Shown here: piece after piece, positions 43,173 through 53,935 of the stretch
How the letters are laid out: each line of letters opens with the position of its first letter
Numbering within the stretch: position 1 is the stretch's first letter
NCBI GenBank assembly: GCA_001687465.1
Contig: LVLI01000193.1
Span: 1 to 55,671, forward strand
Direction: 5' to 3'
DNA from: Halocafeteria seosinensis
Taxonomy: Eukaryota > Sar > Bigyra > Bicosoecida
DNA length: 55,671 nucleotides
Program-made: the position numbers and the translations under genes
Notes under the pieces: generated by a model
The model's database searches: none
Told to the model about the DNA's origin: nothing
Seen by the model: only the letters and a program-made list of their open reading frames with translations

Positions 43173-46100
43173 ATGCTCTTGTCGTTTTCCCCTCTTTCTT
43201 TTCACACGAGAAAAAGAATTCGAGCAATATATTCCCCTAGCAGTAGCATGAGATTCCGTTCAGAGCAGGGAGTGCTGTGCGACAGAATGCCGGGGGAGCT
43301 TCGCAAGAGGGATCCCGAGGGAACAAAAAAGGTCGAGCGACGTTCAACGTCTCTTCGCTTTTATTCCTCCATTCCAGCGAGGGTTGATACATGTCAGAAT
43401 CTCCCAACTAGAGAGTGTGTGTATTATGTTCTAGGAGGAAACAAGGAGAAATTAGAACGGAACATGTCGCATAGCATCCGTCCTGTCAATAGCGCTGCCG
43501 GGGCGTCGTTTTCCGTCGCAACCCGTAATAACAGGAATCCGTCCGATCCCAGAGCCCATTTGACGCGGCGTCCTGCTACTATGACAGGCGAGAGGGGTGG
43601 TCAATTCATCTCTGTGGTTCCGTCATCGAACCAGCAGGAGGACTTTGGAGGAGCGAGGGAGAGCAAGGAGTACCCTTCCTCCGAGAACTTGAACCAGCAG
43701 CAACAGCAAGAGGAAAATGACCAAGAGTCTTGGCATGAGCAATACCAGAGCCACAGGCTCTTATCATCCCCCGGAAACGATGACCAAGATATGGATGATA
43801 CTTCCAACGTGGAGTACTTGGAAGAAAAAGATGATATTGACAGGAATCTGCAGCCCCTTGGGAGCCAAGCGAATGCTCCCGAAGAAACGGATACCCAGAG
43901 TCAAGCATCGACTAACCAGAACCGTGTGAAAACACCGCAGCCCAAACGGATAGACACGAGGGTTGATCTGGAGAAGCATCCGACGAGAGCATGGAGTGGC
44001 ACTGACCTGGCGAATAAGCCGTCAGCCAAGCCAGCCGCCGACGAAGAGGACCCTACCAACAGCGTTACAAAGACCGACTCTAAAGGGCGCCTCATACATT
44101 CTAGAAACATTTTGTTCGCCACTTCATGGATGTGCACTTGCCCCACGTTAGACCCGTTGTGTGGATGTTGCGTATGGGGAAACAAGTGCTGTAAGCAGGA
44201 TGAACGGCGGTTGTTGCTCTCCGAGCATGTATCAAAGTTTATGGAGTATACTCGCATTAAAGAAGTTTTGGCTATATATAAAGGCGGTGTAAAGGAAAAT
44301 TACCCTCAAGGCGTCGGAAGTGCCTACTCGTACTCTAGATATCAAAGTGGTGGATTCTTTACTGGAATGTGGGTCCATGGGAGACAGCAAGGTATGTATC
44401 CTCCGATGAATGACGCCAGGCATGTAAGTGCTTGATAAGGTGGCCTCTTTCTGCTCGAGTTACAGGGCGCGGCGTACTGATGTTCCGCGATGGTTCTTTT
44501 TACGATGGTCCCTGGCAAAAAGGATACCCTCACACAAGATTTATGTCAGCACCTCTTCTCAATGACGAGGCAGGTATCCGTAAGAAACGGCCGCGTCTAG
44601 TTGATATTAATAATCTTAGTCATCCAGCATGGACATATCATTCAACATTTGTTGGGGCGGATGGATCTTATGTTCGAGGAGGCGTATATAAATACGGTGT
44701 CCTATCTGATGCCGCACTACTTCAGTTGAGCGACAGTGCGGGAGTCGTCATTAGGGTGTCACTAAACACGGAATTGAAAAAGCAGTCTATGTATATGCAT
44801 AACTTTCAACTACCATTTGCGCCTACCGATGCGGCTGTGGAGAGGTTCGTCGAAAATCCAAGTGGGGAACGAGGAGCCAGAAGGAATAAGACGCTGCTAA
44901 AGGAAGCACTAGCTTATCACAACGAGCCTATACGAACGTACATCTATCTGTCCCGGCCATGGTTTGCCCTCGGTGCGACCCACTCCAAAGATTTTACTCG
45001 TGGCGATGTTGTCAAATTGGCATTAAAGCTGTTGTTTCCGGCTCTGTTGTGTCTCTCAGCCACGATCGCGGATATCTTGGTGGTGACACTTGCTGACAAT
45101 GACTTCCTTTGCTGTAGTTGGAGCCGCTGGTGGTTGGTAGGTTTTATCGGATATGCGATGATTGCTACAGCGTTTGAAATTATCTCATCGAAAAATCTGT
45201 CTCTCCGGGGGTTTTGGTGCAAGCTGTTCCATATATTAGGAGGTACCGGAATATATTTTTTCATTGATTTGGCAAGGTCGCTAAACATGCGGCGGCGAGC
45301 ACTCAAGCAACACAAAAAATCGAGAAACCCATGGAAAATTCCCTCATCCTTGGATCTATTTTCGGATAGTAGTAGAAAGACTCTAAATGAAGAAGTACGA
45401 GAGCTTTACACGTCCATTCAAGAAGGTCAGAAAGAAGGGACATACCAATTTTCGGATGTGGTAATGTATCAACGATTTTTCTCGGACTCGTCCGCTTTAC
45501 AGAACACGGAAGCCCCGTACTTGCGGACTGGTGTAAACAAGCATACGGTAACGCGGATATTGCTTCACTCCTCTCCAGCTGCCATATATTATTTCCTGGC
45601 GTTTGTACGAGCTCTCGATCAAGACAACTCCGAAAGTATCGCTTTGGCTGCCACGTTACTTGCCATACACTTTATTGTGGGCAGTTGGGCTATCATTGCT
45701 TCAGATATTGGGGAGTTATATAGACGTGTAAGCGGCGCTGCTACCATTGAGCGAGCAGAAGACGAACAATGGGTAGATGCAGTGAAAGACACGTACGGTG
45801 ATGTCGAGCATGAGGCACTACCGCATGATCCAACTTTGGGGGCTCAGCGCCAACTTCCTGCCATCCGCATGCCGTTTTGGTTGTCGCTAGCGTACCGCGC
45901 TACTGAAACATTGACCCGATTGAGTGCAGTAGGACTATTCTCGCTGGCGACGGGGGAGTGGGGAATGCTGTTCTTAGCGGGCTATTGGTTCCTGACTATC
46001 TATCCCTTAGCTCTGATGGCTAAGCCTTTCGTTTCTCGGTTTGATTTGGGTTCATGGATCCATCAATTCCACATTATTCGGGTATCCCAGAAAGTGAGGA

Positions 46101-46792
46101 AGCAGACTCACGTGTTTCCGTGGCAGCTGGGTAATTACATACCGATGAGGCGCTATTTGGGTTGTTGTACTCTGATGACGTTTTCAAATGCTTTATCTAC
46201 CTTGGGTAGTTTGCTTGGGCGTCTGACAGTCTTTCCGTATTTCCCTGTGTCTGTCGTCATCATAATTTTCCCCGATTGGTCCCCTTTCTCCAGAACTAGT
46301 ACCCAAATGGAAGGGCCACACCATCGATATCCGGTCGGAAAGCAGATCATGTCGCGCTTGTTTGAAGAGGCATTGGAGCTAGTAACCTTTGGTGTTGTTT
46401 ATTCGTTTGGCAATAACGCCGTACAAAACGAGATAGTAAGTTCTCCGGCCATTTCTCCGTACTTGGGTGGCAAATTATCGGAGACGAATTTGCTGACGCT
46501 GTTTCTGGTGGCTATAGGTTTGTACGCGGTTAAGGTGGTCATTCTTTGTTTCTACTGGCGTAGCTGTTATAACCAGATGGACTTGTCATTTTGCCGAGGC
46601 TTCGAGCGACTGTTCATGTATCTACATATGCATAACCGGCCTGATTGGATCAAAGCAATCGCTCGTCACGCTGAAGCATTTGAGCATTATATGCCACTGT
46701 CCTCGTTTGGAACCCACCCTCATGCCCCCCATATTTTATCTCGGGAGTTTAGTTCTGGAACACAATCATCAGAACCTAACCAAGTGGTGTAA
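43173..46792 (+). CDS. MORN-containing multi-pass membrane protein, family not recognised
   Basis: Two exons, 43173-44391 and 44466-46792 (74-base intron), give 1181 residues. An in-frame ATG at 43464 (MSHSIRPVNSAAG) would give 1084 and may be the true start, since the first 97 codons are basic and unremarkable. Residues up to ~300 are polar, with Gln/Glu runs. A Cys-rich patch (CTCPTLDPLCGCCVWGNKCC) follows at ~330, then MORN-like units across the splice (GFFTGMWVHGRQQGRGVLMF; DGSFYDGPWQKGY). After ~600 come roughly nine membrane helices, such as LLFPALLCLSATIADILVVT and AATLLAIHFIVGSWAIIASD. The overall topology faintly recalls XK-related scramblase-like proteins, but I cannot support that family with a motif. 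MORN repeats usually bind membranes or phosphoinositides. A plasma-membrane or internal membrane role is inferred. Confidence 0.8.
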
Positions 46793-47209
46793 GAGTTGAG
46801 AATACATGCTGCATACAGTACAACAGGACATAAATCGAAACAACATAGTCAAAGCGATGGTCTCCGAGAGCATGTACTTCTTGTCCTTGCTAGACGCCAC
46901 TAAACGGTGGCGCTGTGTACTATTATTACCGTGTGCAGTTTCTACCCTACAGGTCCCTCCTCCAATTGAGCAGCGACGCCACATCATCGTTTATTTCATT
47001 TTCTGTTCCATCCACTCAACCCCACACAGGGTGGGTGAGAGTCCTGCTGTTTGCGTACTCATCAAAGAATGACTCCCACTTGAACTACTGTAGGTGCACG
47101 TGCATCTATCGGCATGCTGGAGGGGCTCATCCAGTGCCTCCTGTAAGGCCCTATTGGCATTATACGATAGCCAGACATCTCTCAAGATGTCTATCCATGC
47201 ATCCATCGC
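46793..47209. other. Convergent intergenic region
   Basis: A 417-base spacer between the stops of the MORN membrane gene and DIM1. Frames on both strands are short. Nothing recognisable is present. Confidence 0.3.
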
Positions 47210-47638
47210 TCAATACTTGTATTTGGTTGAATAATCGACGGGCGAGACCACAAGTCCTCGTCCTTTCCTGGCGCCTCGATACACTGTTTCGATGATGTCA
47301 ATGAGCTCCTGTTTATGATGTAATACCCAGGTAATTTTGTTGTTGTTGCCCGTGCCTAAATCGATCATAATGTGCTTATTTCGGTAAAAGAACATGAGTG
47401 TACAGGGGTCATAGAGCTCGTACATCTCATTGAAATCGGGGACTTCAGAGATATCCACCACATAAATCACGGCAAAGTTTTTCACATCTTCCGCTACACT
47501 CGCTAAATCCTCGTCCATTCTCATACACGTGGGGTCATGGTCATGCCCGAAGCGAATCACCACCACGCGGTCTTCCTCATTCACGATGGCCTGATCGACG
47601 GCGTACCCCGTCTTGAGATGAGGCAGTAAATACGACAT
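47210..47638 (-). CDS. DIM1: U5 snRNP thioredoxin-like protein DIM1 (TXNL4A)
   Basis: DIM1 is a 15-kDa thioredoxin-fold component of the U5 snRNP and tri-snRNP, needed for splicing. The start is the ATG at 47638 (MSYLLPHLKTGYAVDQAI), giving 142 residues, the usual family length. A longer upstream frame to 47761 is ignored because it adds 41 unconserved residues. Conserved stretches include VVVIRFGHDHDPTCMRMDE, NFAVIYVVDISEVPDFNEMY, CTLMFFYRNKHIMIDLGTGN and NNKITW. The end is variable as usual (RGLVVSPVDYSTKYKY). No intron lies in the coding part. This is among the most conserved proteins in the window and leaves little doubt about the assignment. Confidence 0.98.
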   Translation of the reverse strand: MSYLLPHLKTGYAVDQAIVNEEDRVVVIRFGHDHDPTCMRMDEDLASVAEDVKNFAVIYVVDISEVPDFNEMYELYDPCTLMFFYRNKHIMIDLGTGNNNKITWVLHHKQELIDIIETVYRGARKGRGLVVSPVDYSTKYKY

Positions 47639-48047
47639 TCTAGCTTGTTTACGGAGTAAACTACACCTATGCTGCCTACCTCCCAAATTCTTCGGTTTCT
47701 TCGAGGACGTGGAATCTAACAATCCACTCACTCCCGGGGCAACTAACACTGTAGGGCTCACCTAACTGTGAGGGTGGCGCGGATATACAGTATACTCCAA
47801 CCAGAAGCAGTCGTGACTGGCCCAAAGTTTCTAGCCTAAGAAGGACCCATTGGAGTATGTTTCTTGCACTGTTCCACAAAACTCCGCACAGGGCACAGTA
47901 TGAAAAAAGTTGTGCCGCGGCGGTACACGTACGTGATGTGGCACAACCTCAGAGTGTATTGAGCTAAATTCCTGCTACTCTACTCACGGCAGCCTGATAC
48001 ATACATAGTCACACCACAGAATGCGCAACGTCGTCATACTGCTATGC
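47639..48047. promoter_or_regulatory. Spacer with DIM1 promoter
   Basis: A 409-base spacer between the DIM1 start and the stop of the upstream fusion gene. It contains the near-palindrome gtacacgtacgtg at 47925-47937 and atatacagtatactcc at 47783-47798. No gene is visible. Confidence 0.3.
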
Positions 48048-50126
48048 CTACTTAAGCTGGACACTCGTATGGAATTCACCCAATTCTCCGAACGAATCAA
48101 CTCCACTTAACTTTTCCAGTTTGGACAATAGTTCGGGGGTAAATGCGTCTCCAACTTGGATATCTGCCTCTTTCAGAGCTCGTGATTCCACTTTCGAAAT
48201 CCTTATTTCAAGCTGATCGTTGGTGGTGTCGTCTTGAGTAAACAATCGATCCTTCAATTCCTCATAAGATTTGCCAAATATGGGAAAATGGGTTTCGTAC
48301 CGCGGAAAAGAACCCCTTCTCCACTCTTTAATGTCTTCTAAATGCAAGTCTCCAAAGATGAGCCGAGAAGAATACCGAGACACTCCATACGCTTGCTCTA
48401 TGCGTTCGATTGCCCCCTCGACCGCACTAACATAAGAATCATTCGGGCACATTGATGGCAGAGGTACAGCCATCAAATCAACTTGAAGCGCTTGTGCCTG
48501 ATCAAATACGCTATGGATGGGGATGTTTTGTTCAGGTATCCTTTGCGAACTATCATCAAATGTTGTAAGCAAGACAACTTTTCTTCCGTTTCCGTCCTTC
48601 GCATATTCGCTTTGTAACCACTTCAACGCGAGTAGACTATCTTTTCCGCCACTCCAAAAGAGAACATCCACGGTGCAATCCCGAGTTTCAGACCTTGTTG
48701 AACAAATCTTCTTTCCCTTGCTAGTGTTTAATAAAGTGGGCTCTTTAAGCCGGTTGGTCCGTTTCTCGGCTGGTACATTCACATGACCGTATGGGCAATG
48801 TCGACACTTTCTCCCGCAGCAGTAGCCCCTCTCCAACGACGCTAACTCAGTAAATACAAATAGTCCAGTGAAAGGATCTTCATACATGATCTTTCCCTCT
48901 TTCATCGCTTGATGGTGAGCCTCTTCTATCTCCACCGGCAATTCACCATTACCAGATTGTTCTTTCAAAGCTCGACGAGATGCTTTCTTGGACTTGCTAG
49001 CATCCTTAGGTGAATTAGATGGTACGTGTACTTCCCATTGGTACTCATGTGAGAACATCGTTTCCACCCCAGAATATAGCCCGTCATTTTCATTGAGTCG
49101 CTCGAATAACCAGCCCAACCATTCTAATGACTCTATGAGTCTAGTGCTTGGTCGATTGAAATGAAGATTACCATCGACAAGAACAACGTTTCCTTCTTTC
49201 ACAGCTTGTATCGATTTCCACCAAGATTGGCTTTCCAAATCCGTTCTAACGGCTTCTCTCGTTTGGGCTAAGTTGTATCCGCATGGAGCAACAACTATCA
49301 AGTCCGGGTTCATCTTCACGACATCATCAGGTTGGACCACAAACGATTTGGATCCCACCTCCTCATTCAAAGGATGGCACCCTCCAGCCATATGTATTAG
49401 CTCTGGAGTCCAATGCCCGCCTACAAAGAGGGGATCAGTCCATTCCAGAAAAGCAACTTTGGGAATATGTTGTGTCGAGCGTTCTCTGGCCATCTGCTTC
49501 ACCTGCTGAATTCTTCGAGTAAGCTCTCGTTGTGCTCCTTCTGCTGCTCGCTTCAAACCTACAGCATCTCCAACTGTAACAAGGTCGTCCAAGATCTGCT
49601 CCAGAGTAGTTGGATTCAGGTTGACAACGTGTGGAGACACGTCTTTCTCCATTCTTTCCACAGCTTCCATGACCTGAACTGTTTCGACAGAGCATACACC
49701 ACACAGAGATTGTGTCAAAATTACATCAGGTGCTAAATTCTTCAGGGTATTCTGATCAAGGTGATACAACGATTTTCCCTGCTGTAAAGACTGTCGCACT
49801 TGAGTATCGATTTCCTTGCTAGAATGCACTTCTTCCCCACTGGGAATCTCCTCCGCCGCAGACGGATAAGACTCGAAGAGAGAGGATGCCGTCAACATCG
49901 GAACACCCTCCACGAAACTCTGAGGCTGATCGCATTCATGTGACCTACCGACCAATTCCACAGGTGGCACGCGAGTCGTTGTTCTGGCGGCATCTGCCGC
50001 CACGTCTGACGTGGGAGTGTTCTCGGCCTTCCTCACTACCACGCTCAATAATTCCGTGGCACTGGGAAGAAGTGATACAACACGACAGACGTTCGAGGCT
50101 CCTCGGCCATAGGCATTGGATAGCAT
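48048..50126 (-). CDS. BtuF-like binding domain / DUF5522 / ATP-pyrophosphatase fusion
   Basis: A single frame of 692 residues starts at the ATG 50126; a longer frame to 50189 opens with GTG. Residues ~10-370 have the class III binding-protein fold of BtuF-type cobalamin-binding proteins: VSLLPSATELLSVV, VGRSHECDQP, LAPDVILTQSLCGVCSVETV, FLEWTDPLFVGGHWTPELIH, MNPDLIVVAPCGYNL and GNVVLVDGNLHFNRPSTRLI. No signal peptide is evident, so this is a cytosolic form. Residues ~410-460 resemble DUF5522, with a Cys cluster (GYCCGRKCRHCPYGH) that could bind metal. Residues ~485-640 are a PP-loop ATP-pyrophosphatase (DVLFWSGGKDSLLALKWLQS; LIFGDLHLEDIKEWR) close to the diphthine-ammonia ligase class. The combined protein may use ATP to modify something recognised by the BtuF-like part. 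The reaction is unknown, and cobalamin binding is not shown by any residue I can point to. Confidence 0.88.
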   Translation of the reverse strand: MLSNAYGRGASNVCRVVSLLPSATELLSVVVRKAENTPTSDVAADAARTTTRVPPVELVGRSHECDQPQSFVEGVPMLTASSLFESYPSAAEEIPSGEEVHSSKEIDTQVRQSLQQGKSLYHLDQNTLKNLAPDVILTQSLCGVCSVETVQVMEAVERMEKDVSPHVVNLNPTTLEQILDDLVTVGDAVGLKRAAEGAQRELTRRIQQVKQMARERSTQHIPKVAFLEWTDPLFVGGHWTPELIHMAGGCHPLNEEVGSKSFVVQPDDVVKMNPDLIVVAPCGYNLAQTREAVRTDLESQSWWKSIQAVKEGNVVLVDGNLHFNRPSTRLIESLEWLGWLFERLNENDGLYSGVETMFSHEYQWEVHVPSNSPKDASKSKKASRRALKEQSGNGELPVEIEEAHHQAMKEGKIMYEDPFTGLFVFTELASLERGYCCGRKCRHCPYGHVNVPAEKRTNRLKEPTLLNTSKGKKICSTRSETRDCTVDVLFWSGGKDSLLALKWLQSEYAKDGNGRKVVLLTTFDDSSQRIPEQNIPIHSVFDQAQALQVDLMAVPLPSMCPNDSYVSAVEGAIERIEQAYGVSRYSSRLIFGDLHLEDIKEWRRGSFPRYETHFPIFGKSYEELKDRLFTQDDTTNDQLEIRISKVESRALKEADIQVGDAFTPELLSKLEKLSGVDSFGELGEFHTSVQLK

Positions 50127-50741
50127 TACCGGTATACTCCTGATCGTAGAGACTGGATGAAGGGTGGCTTGGTAGCTGACCACATGCACAGTACGGTACA
50201 GTGGAGATTAAGCTATCCTGCGGATGAAACACCACACCACGGGTATATACCGCAATTGACAAACATACAAACGTATCTCCTGAGTGAATCATTGGCTTCT
50301 CTCATTCAGAACGTGTTCTACATGTGCGTGTGAAGGTACATCACTTTCACAACACTTTCCAGTTGTCAAAGTTCGATGAATGTGTTAGTGGGTTCTGGTT
50401 CATTTGTGTTATAATCACGTCGAAATTCCTCTTTCGCGAGGACCCACGAATCCACCCCGATATACGCGTACACAGATGGCTCTCTCATGTTAACAAGAGC
50501 CTTTCAGGCTTGGCCGCCTTGACGTTGGGACTCAACTTGGGAGGCAAGGCCAACAGTCAATTCCGGCCCACTGCAGGACCTACAAAACAGCACACATAGC
50601 GGAACGCGCTGCAGACCAGACTTTCCCAAGGACCTGTATTATAGGCGTTCTAATCTAAAGGTGATGAATCCCGTAGTCGTTGCCTTTGTCAGAGCCTGGG
50701 CTAAGGCTGCGCCGACTGCGGTGGGTGCCTGGGTGCCGCAC

Positions 50742-51080
50742 ACAGATATCCCACCGGCCAGGAAGTTTGACGGTAACTTAAGCTTTGACCGCATCCTCTT
50801 AACGAGGAGCGGTATGCGCCCGTGTGAAGCAGCGACGAGCCCGTTGTTCCTGCAGTCTCGCTGGCATGCGCCGTGAGGGAGCGCAACACTGGTTTTGCTC
50901 AGGAGGCGTCGCGGGTGGCGCTATACCTCGCCCATACCGCCGACAACGATGTCAGGATTACCGACAAGTTTCAGTCTGGGACGAGACGGCCCTGTGCATG
51001 CCACAGCGACGCCAGGACCGGTTAGGTTAGGGTTAAGCGTTGGCCCAGACGAAGCAGTTGTGGCTACTGACATGCTCGCC
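50742..51080 (+). repeat. Dispersed repeat, long copy B
   Basis: This starts at acagatatcccaccggcc and runs through gaccgcatcctcttaacgag, gagcggtatgcgcccgtgtg, agggagcgcaacactggttt and a lagging part ending near gttgtggctactgac. It matches the minus strand of 54760-55078 over most of its length, with substitutions and small insertions or deletions. Both copies have a stop-free stretch in the same frame (translated residues SGPTLNPN, then TGPGVAVA), so the parent element may have been coding. Confidence 0.75.
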
Positions 51081-51239
51081 CAAGGAGTTCCGTCCAGCAG
51101 TTTCGTCAACATAGCGAAGCGAAGAATCAATTGTGGAAAGTGCATGCCGTAGTGCCCAATGCAGTGCATGAGAAGAGGCGTAGTCTCGGGTAATGCGCAT
51201 TTACTAAAGGTGTAGTTGAATACACTGTATCCAAGCATG

Positions 51240-51240
<1 letters not shown>

Positions 51241-51285
<45 letters not shown>

Positions 51286-51351
51286 GACGGATACCCCACC
51301 GGCCGGTGTTTGACCGCATCCTCTTAACGAGGAGCGGTATGCGCCCGCATG
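51241..51351 (+). repeat. Dispersed repeat, short copy C with (CA)21 tract
   Basis: A 42-base perfect CA tract is followed by tgtgacggataccccaccgg, then gaccgcatcctcttaacgag and gagcggtatgcgcccg. Sequence diverges from the other copies after about 51351. It shares the CA-then-leading-edge structure of copies A and D. Confidence 0.75.
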
Positions 51352-52132
51352 ACACGTGGCGACGATCCACCTGTACCCGTTGAAGAATCCCACAGGGTCA
51401 CAGCTGCATGCTAGAGCAGCGGACATACATATGTCACAGTCGCTCCGAAGACGGAACGATGGGGAATTGACGGGAGTAATGAAGGAGGCCATGAGGTATG
51501 TGCGTACAGTAATTCCATTTCCATTTCGACACCGTTTCAAATCTGGCTCGTGTGTACACAATTGACCAGATTGGCCTTGCTTGCGGATACCATTGGATCA
51601 GGACTACAGCAGCGCAGCAGGGGGTTAAATACCTATCATTGTACTGTACGATGCACTCGGCTTGGAATCATTGTTGGTTGCGTTCTCTGTCAGCTTCTTA
51701 TCCAGTGAGAGCGGCACTAGGCTTCAGGGTAAGCTGTCGTCATCCCCAGTTGTACCGTGTGTGGTAATGTGTACTAAGGATACTACTTGAGAACGCTGAT
51801 TGTTGGACGTTTCGTTCGCTCTATCCATCTGTCTAGGTTCCGTCGTTCATCATTGGACTACCAGGGCCCGGTGAAACACAGGGCAAAGGCTATGTACGGT
51901 AACCGTATGATCTGGAAGCATCTGCTTCACACTGGCTTCAGTCAATGGACATGACTTCAGGGGAATAAAGGCATACTGGCCTGCATCTCCGTCATACGAT
52001 TATAATGTTTCCTAACAACATCAACGAACTCTTTACCTCGGATAAAATTTCCACCTCTTAAGCAAGGTATATTCGATTTTGCAACCAACGAGACAATTTC
52101 TCTACCTCCCACTTAAATTCGGTAGTACGACC

Positions 52133-53935
52133 TCAAATTCTTACTCGTTTTCGGGCACAGGACTTAAGCTTCTTGCACGAACTACACGGAAGATGTATAA
52201 CCCTCTTCCTCGCGTTTGCTTTCGGAAGAAAATAAGAGACCACAGGGCTTTCAATCCTCGAAGAAAAACTTGCCACCGTAGAGCTCGGTGTCAATGTGGT
52301 ACTGGAAGAAGCAGATGGTGAAGCAGACGCGGAGCAAGAAGGAGTTGGGCTCGGTAGCTGAAACTGTAAGACAGGGAATTCGTCCGGAGCAACTGTAGCC
52401 CAAACCCGATCGGACCATCGTCGTGTAGCGCCATGATGGTATAGCTTACCGACGATGCTCGACAAGTCGCCAGAGTTCCCTTCCTCAACCTCTACCTCAA
52501 CGCCATTTCCCACCATTAGAGCAGGCTGTTCATCAAAGACAGTGTAGTTGATAATGATTTGCTTCGCATCTCCATGTATCCCTCCTATGATACCCCCAGC
52601 GCTGAACCCTTCAACGTCACCAGAAACGTAGCAGTTGACAATGCTAATTGTCCCTTCACACTCATACCCGACAACACCTCCAGAGTGTTGGCCCGTCACC
52701 TTTCCCCTACTATAGCAGTTTCCGACCCGTACCTCTCCGTCGTCCGCAGCTGTCCCCAAACCTGTTATTCCACCACTTCCCGTTCCCGTAATGTCACCGG
52801 TGGAATAACACTGCTGTATCTCAAGGAAACCTTGCTGGGAACCTGCCAATGCGCCAAAAATACCGCCACTCCCGTCTCCTTTAATTTCTCCAGTAGAGTA
52901 CGATGTAGAAACGTAAATTGATCCTCCACCAGCAATTCCAAATACTACGTTGTAATCCGAGGATCCAATAATCCCTCCTGCGTTCTTACCTGAGATAATT
53001 CCAGTACTGGAAGATAAAGTAACACTTACTTCTCCTTGGCCTTGAGCTGGATCATCGCCCACTATTCCGCCGCTTCCGATGCCTTCGATCGCCCCTTTGG
53101 AATGGCATTTATGTACCACCACAAGCCCCTTATCAAATGCCGCTTCCCCACCAACAATACCGCCAGAGTGTCCGCGACTTACAGCTCCTTCGGAAGAACA
53201 CAATTGTATATAGACTCTTCCTCCTGCATGTCCGGCGTGCATGCCGGCAATCCCACCCGCGTTAAACCCCAGTGTACCATTTGAGCTGCATCTAGATATG
53301 TTGGTTGTACCGTCGCTAACTGCGACAAACGCTCCAACAATTCCGCCACCTTGATCATCAACTTCTCCTTTCGACGAGCAATTGGAAATGAGGATTTGGC
53401 CCCCATTTGCACCACATTTTTGGCCACATATTCCCCCGCCTGATGTATTGTCCAATCCTCTAATAGTCCCCGTTGAGCTACACGATTTGACGACAAAAAA
53501 CTTCTGCTCTCCACGAACAAGGAATCCCCCACCATCGCTGGTTTGTCCATTTCTCACGTGCAGATTCCTGATCACAGGAGCTTGCTCGAATGAAGTGACT
53601 GAGTTCTCAACCTCGAACAAGCCTTGAAATCTGTCCAAATCTCCTAGATCAATTTCATGCCCATGTCCTTCAAATATCTCATGAGATTGCAAAGAGATAT
53701 AATGATCATTCCCATATCCTTCGTCTTGCCAAGCCAAATTGCAGCTGAGGTCAAAGCGTCCCCTTCCCACCTCCACATGGTACATGAGACACTGTACCTG
53801 TCCATTTAGGACGGCACTTCGCAGATCCTCCTCACCTTTGGCTAGGTGATGATGAGCTCCCAGGGTGTAGAAGACTGCTCCAATCAGGTAATAATAAACT
53901 GGAAGCCATGGAAACCACCAGGTTAGTTTCTGCAT
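52133..53935 (-). CDS. GLUG-repeat beta-helix surface protein
   Basis: Predicted secreted or membrane-anchored repeat protein. The start is placed at 53935, where KLTWWFPWLPVYYYLIGAVFY forms a hydrophobic leader; an ATG at 53977 adds 14 residues. From residue ~165 to ~470 there are about ten GLUG-like units of ~28-35 residues with the pattern GGIxG...G.I.I..CYS.G.V.G, for example GSGGIFGALAGSQQGFLEIQ, QCYSTGDITGTGSGG and NCYSRGKVTGQHSGG. These build a right-handed beta-helix, best known from bacterial adhesins and proteases. The C terminus is Ser/Thr-rich (PSPTPSCSASASPSASSSTT) like a cell-wall stalk, then basic. A donor-like GAGTAAGAA lies at the very end of the frame (52137-52133), so a further exon carrying an anchor is possible. 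Adhesion or wall attachment is inferred; bacterial ancestry by transfer is possible but untested. Confidence 0.8.
   Translation of the reverse strand: MQKLTWWFPWLPVYYYLIGAVFYTLGAHHHLAKGEEDLRSAVLNGQVQCLMYHVEVGRGRFDLSCNLAWQDEGYGNDHYISLQSHEIFEGHGHEIDLGDLDRFQGLFEVENSVTSFEQAPVIRNLHVRNGQTSDGGGFLVRGEQKFFVVKSCSSTGTIRGLDNTSGGGICGQKCGANGGQILISNCSSKGEVDDQGGGIVGAFVAVSDGTTNISRCSSNGTLGFNAGGIAGMHAGHAGGRVYIQLCSSEGAVSRGHSGGIVGGEAAFDKGLVVVHKCHSKGAIEGIGSGGIVGDDPAQGQGEVSVTLSSSTGIISGKNAGGIIGSSDYNVVFGIAGGGSIYVSTSYSTGEIKGDGSGGIFGALAGSQQGFLEIQQCYSTGDITGTGSGGITGLGTAADDGEVRVGNCYSRGKVTGQHSGGVVGYECEGTISIVNCYVSGDVEGFSAGGIIGGIHGDAKQIIINYTVFDEQPALMVGNGVEVEVEEGNSGDLSSIVGKLYHHGATRRWSDRVWATVAPDEFPVLQFQLPSPTPSCSASASPSASSSTTLTPSSTVASFSSRIESPVVSYFLPKANARKRVIHLPCSSCKKLKSCARKRVRI

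Larger units (their letters stand above)
50127..52132. other. Gene-poor region with repeat copies and a CA microsatellite
   Basis: About 2 kb without a convincing gene, between the start of the BtuF-like fusion and the stop of the GLUG gene. It contains two copies of the dispersed repeat and a 42-base (CA) tract at 51241-51282. Frames such as 50824-51030 fall inside repeat copy B. A short ggttaggttagggtta occurs near 51020 inside the repeat and is not a telomere. Confidence 0.55.

Noticed and set aside
50824-51030. Short frame with KQRRARCS as a small gene
   Set aside because: It lies wholly within repeat copy B, and the other frame is better kept between copies B and D.
51018-51038. Telomere-like ggttaggttagggtta
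   Set aside because: Only two to three units, inside a dispersed repeat; copy D has a different sequence at the same place.
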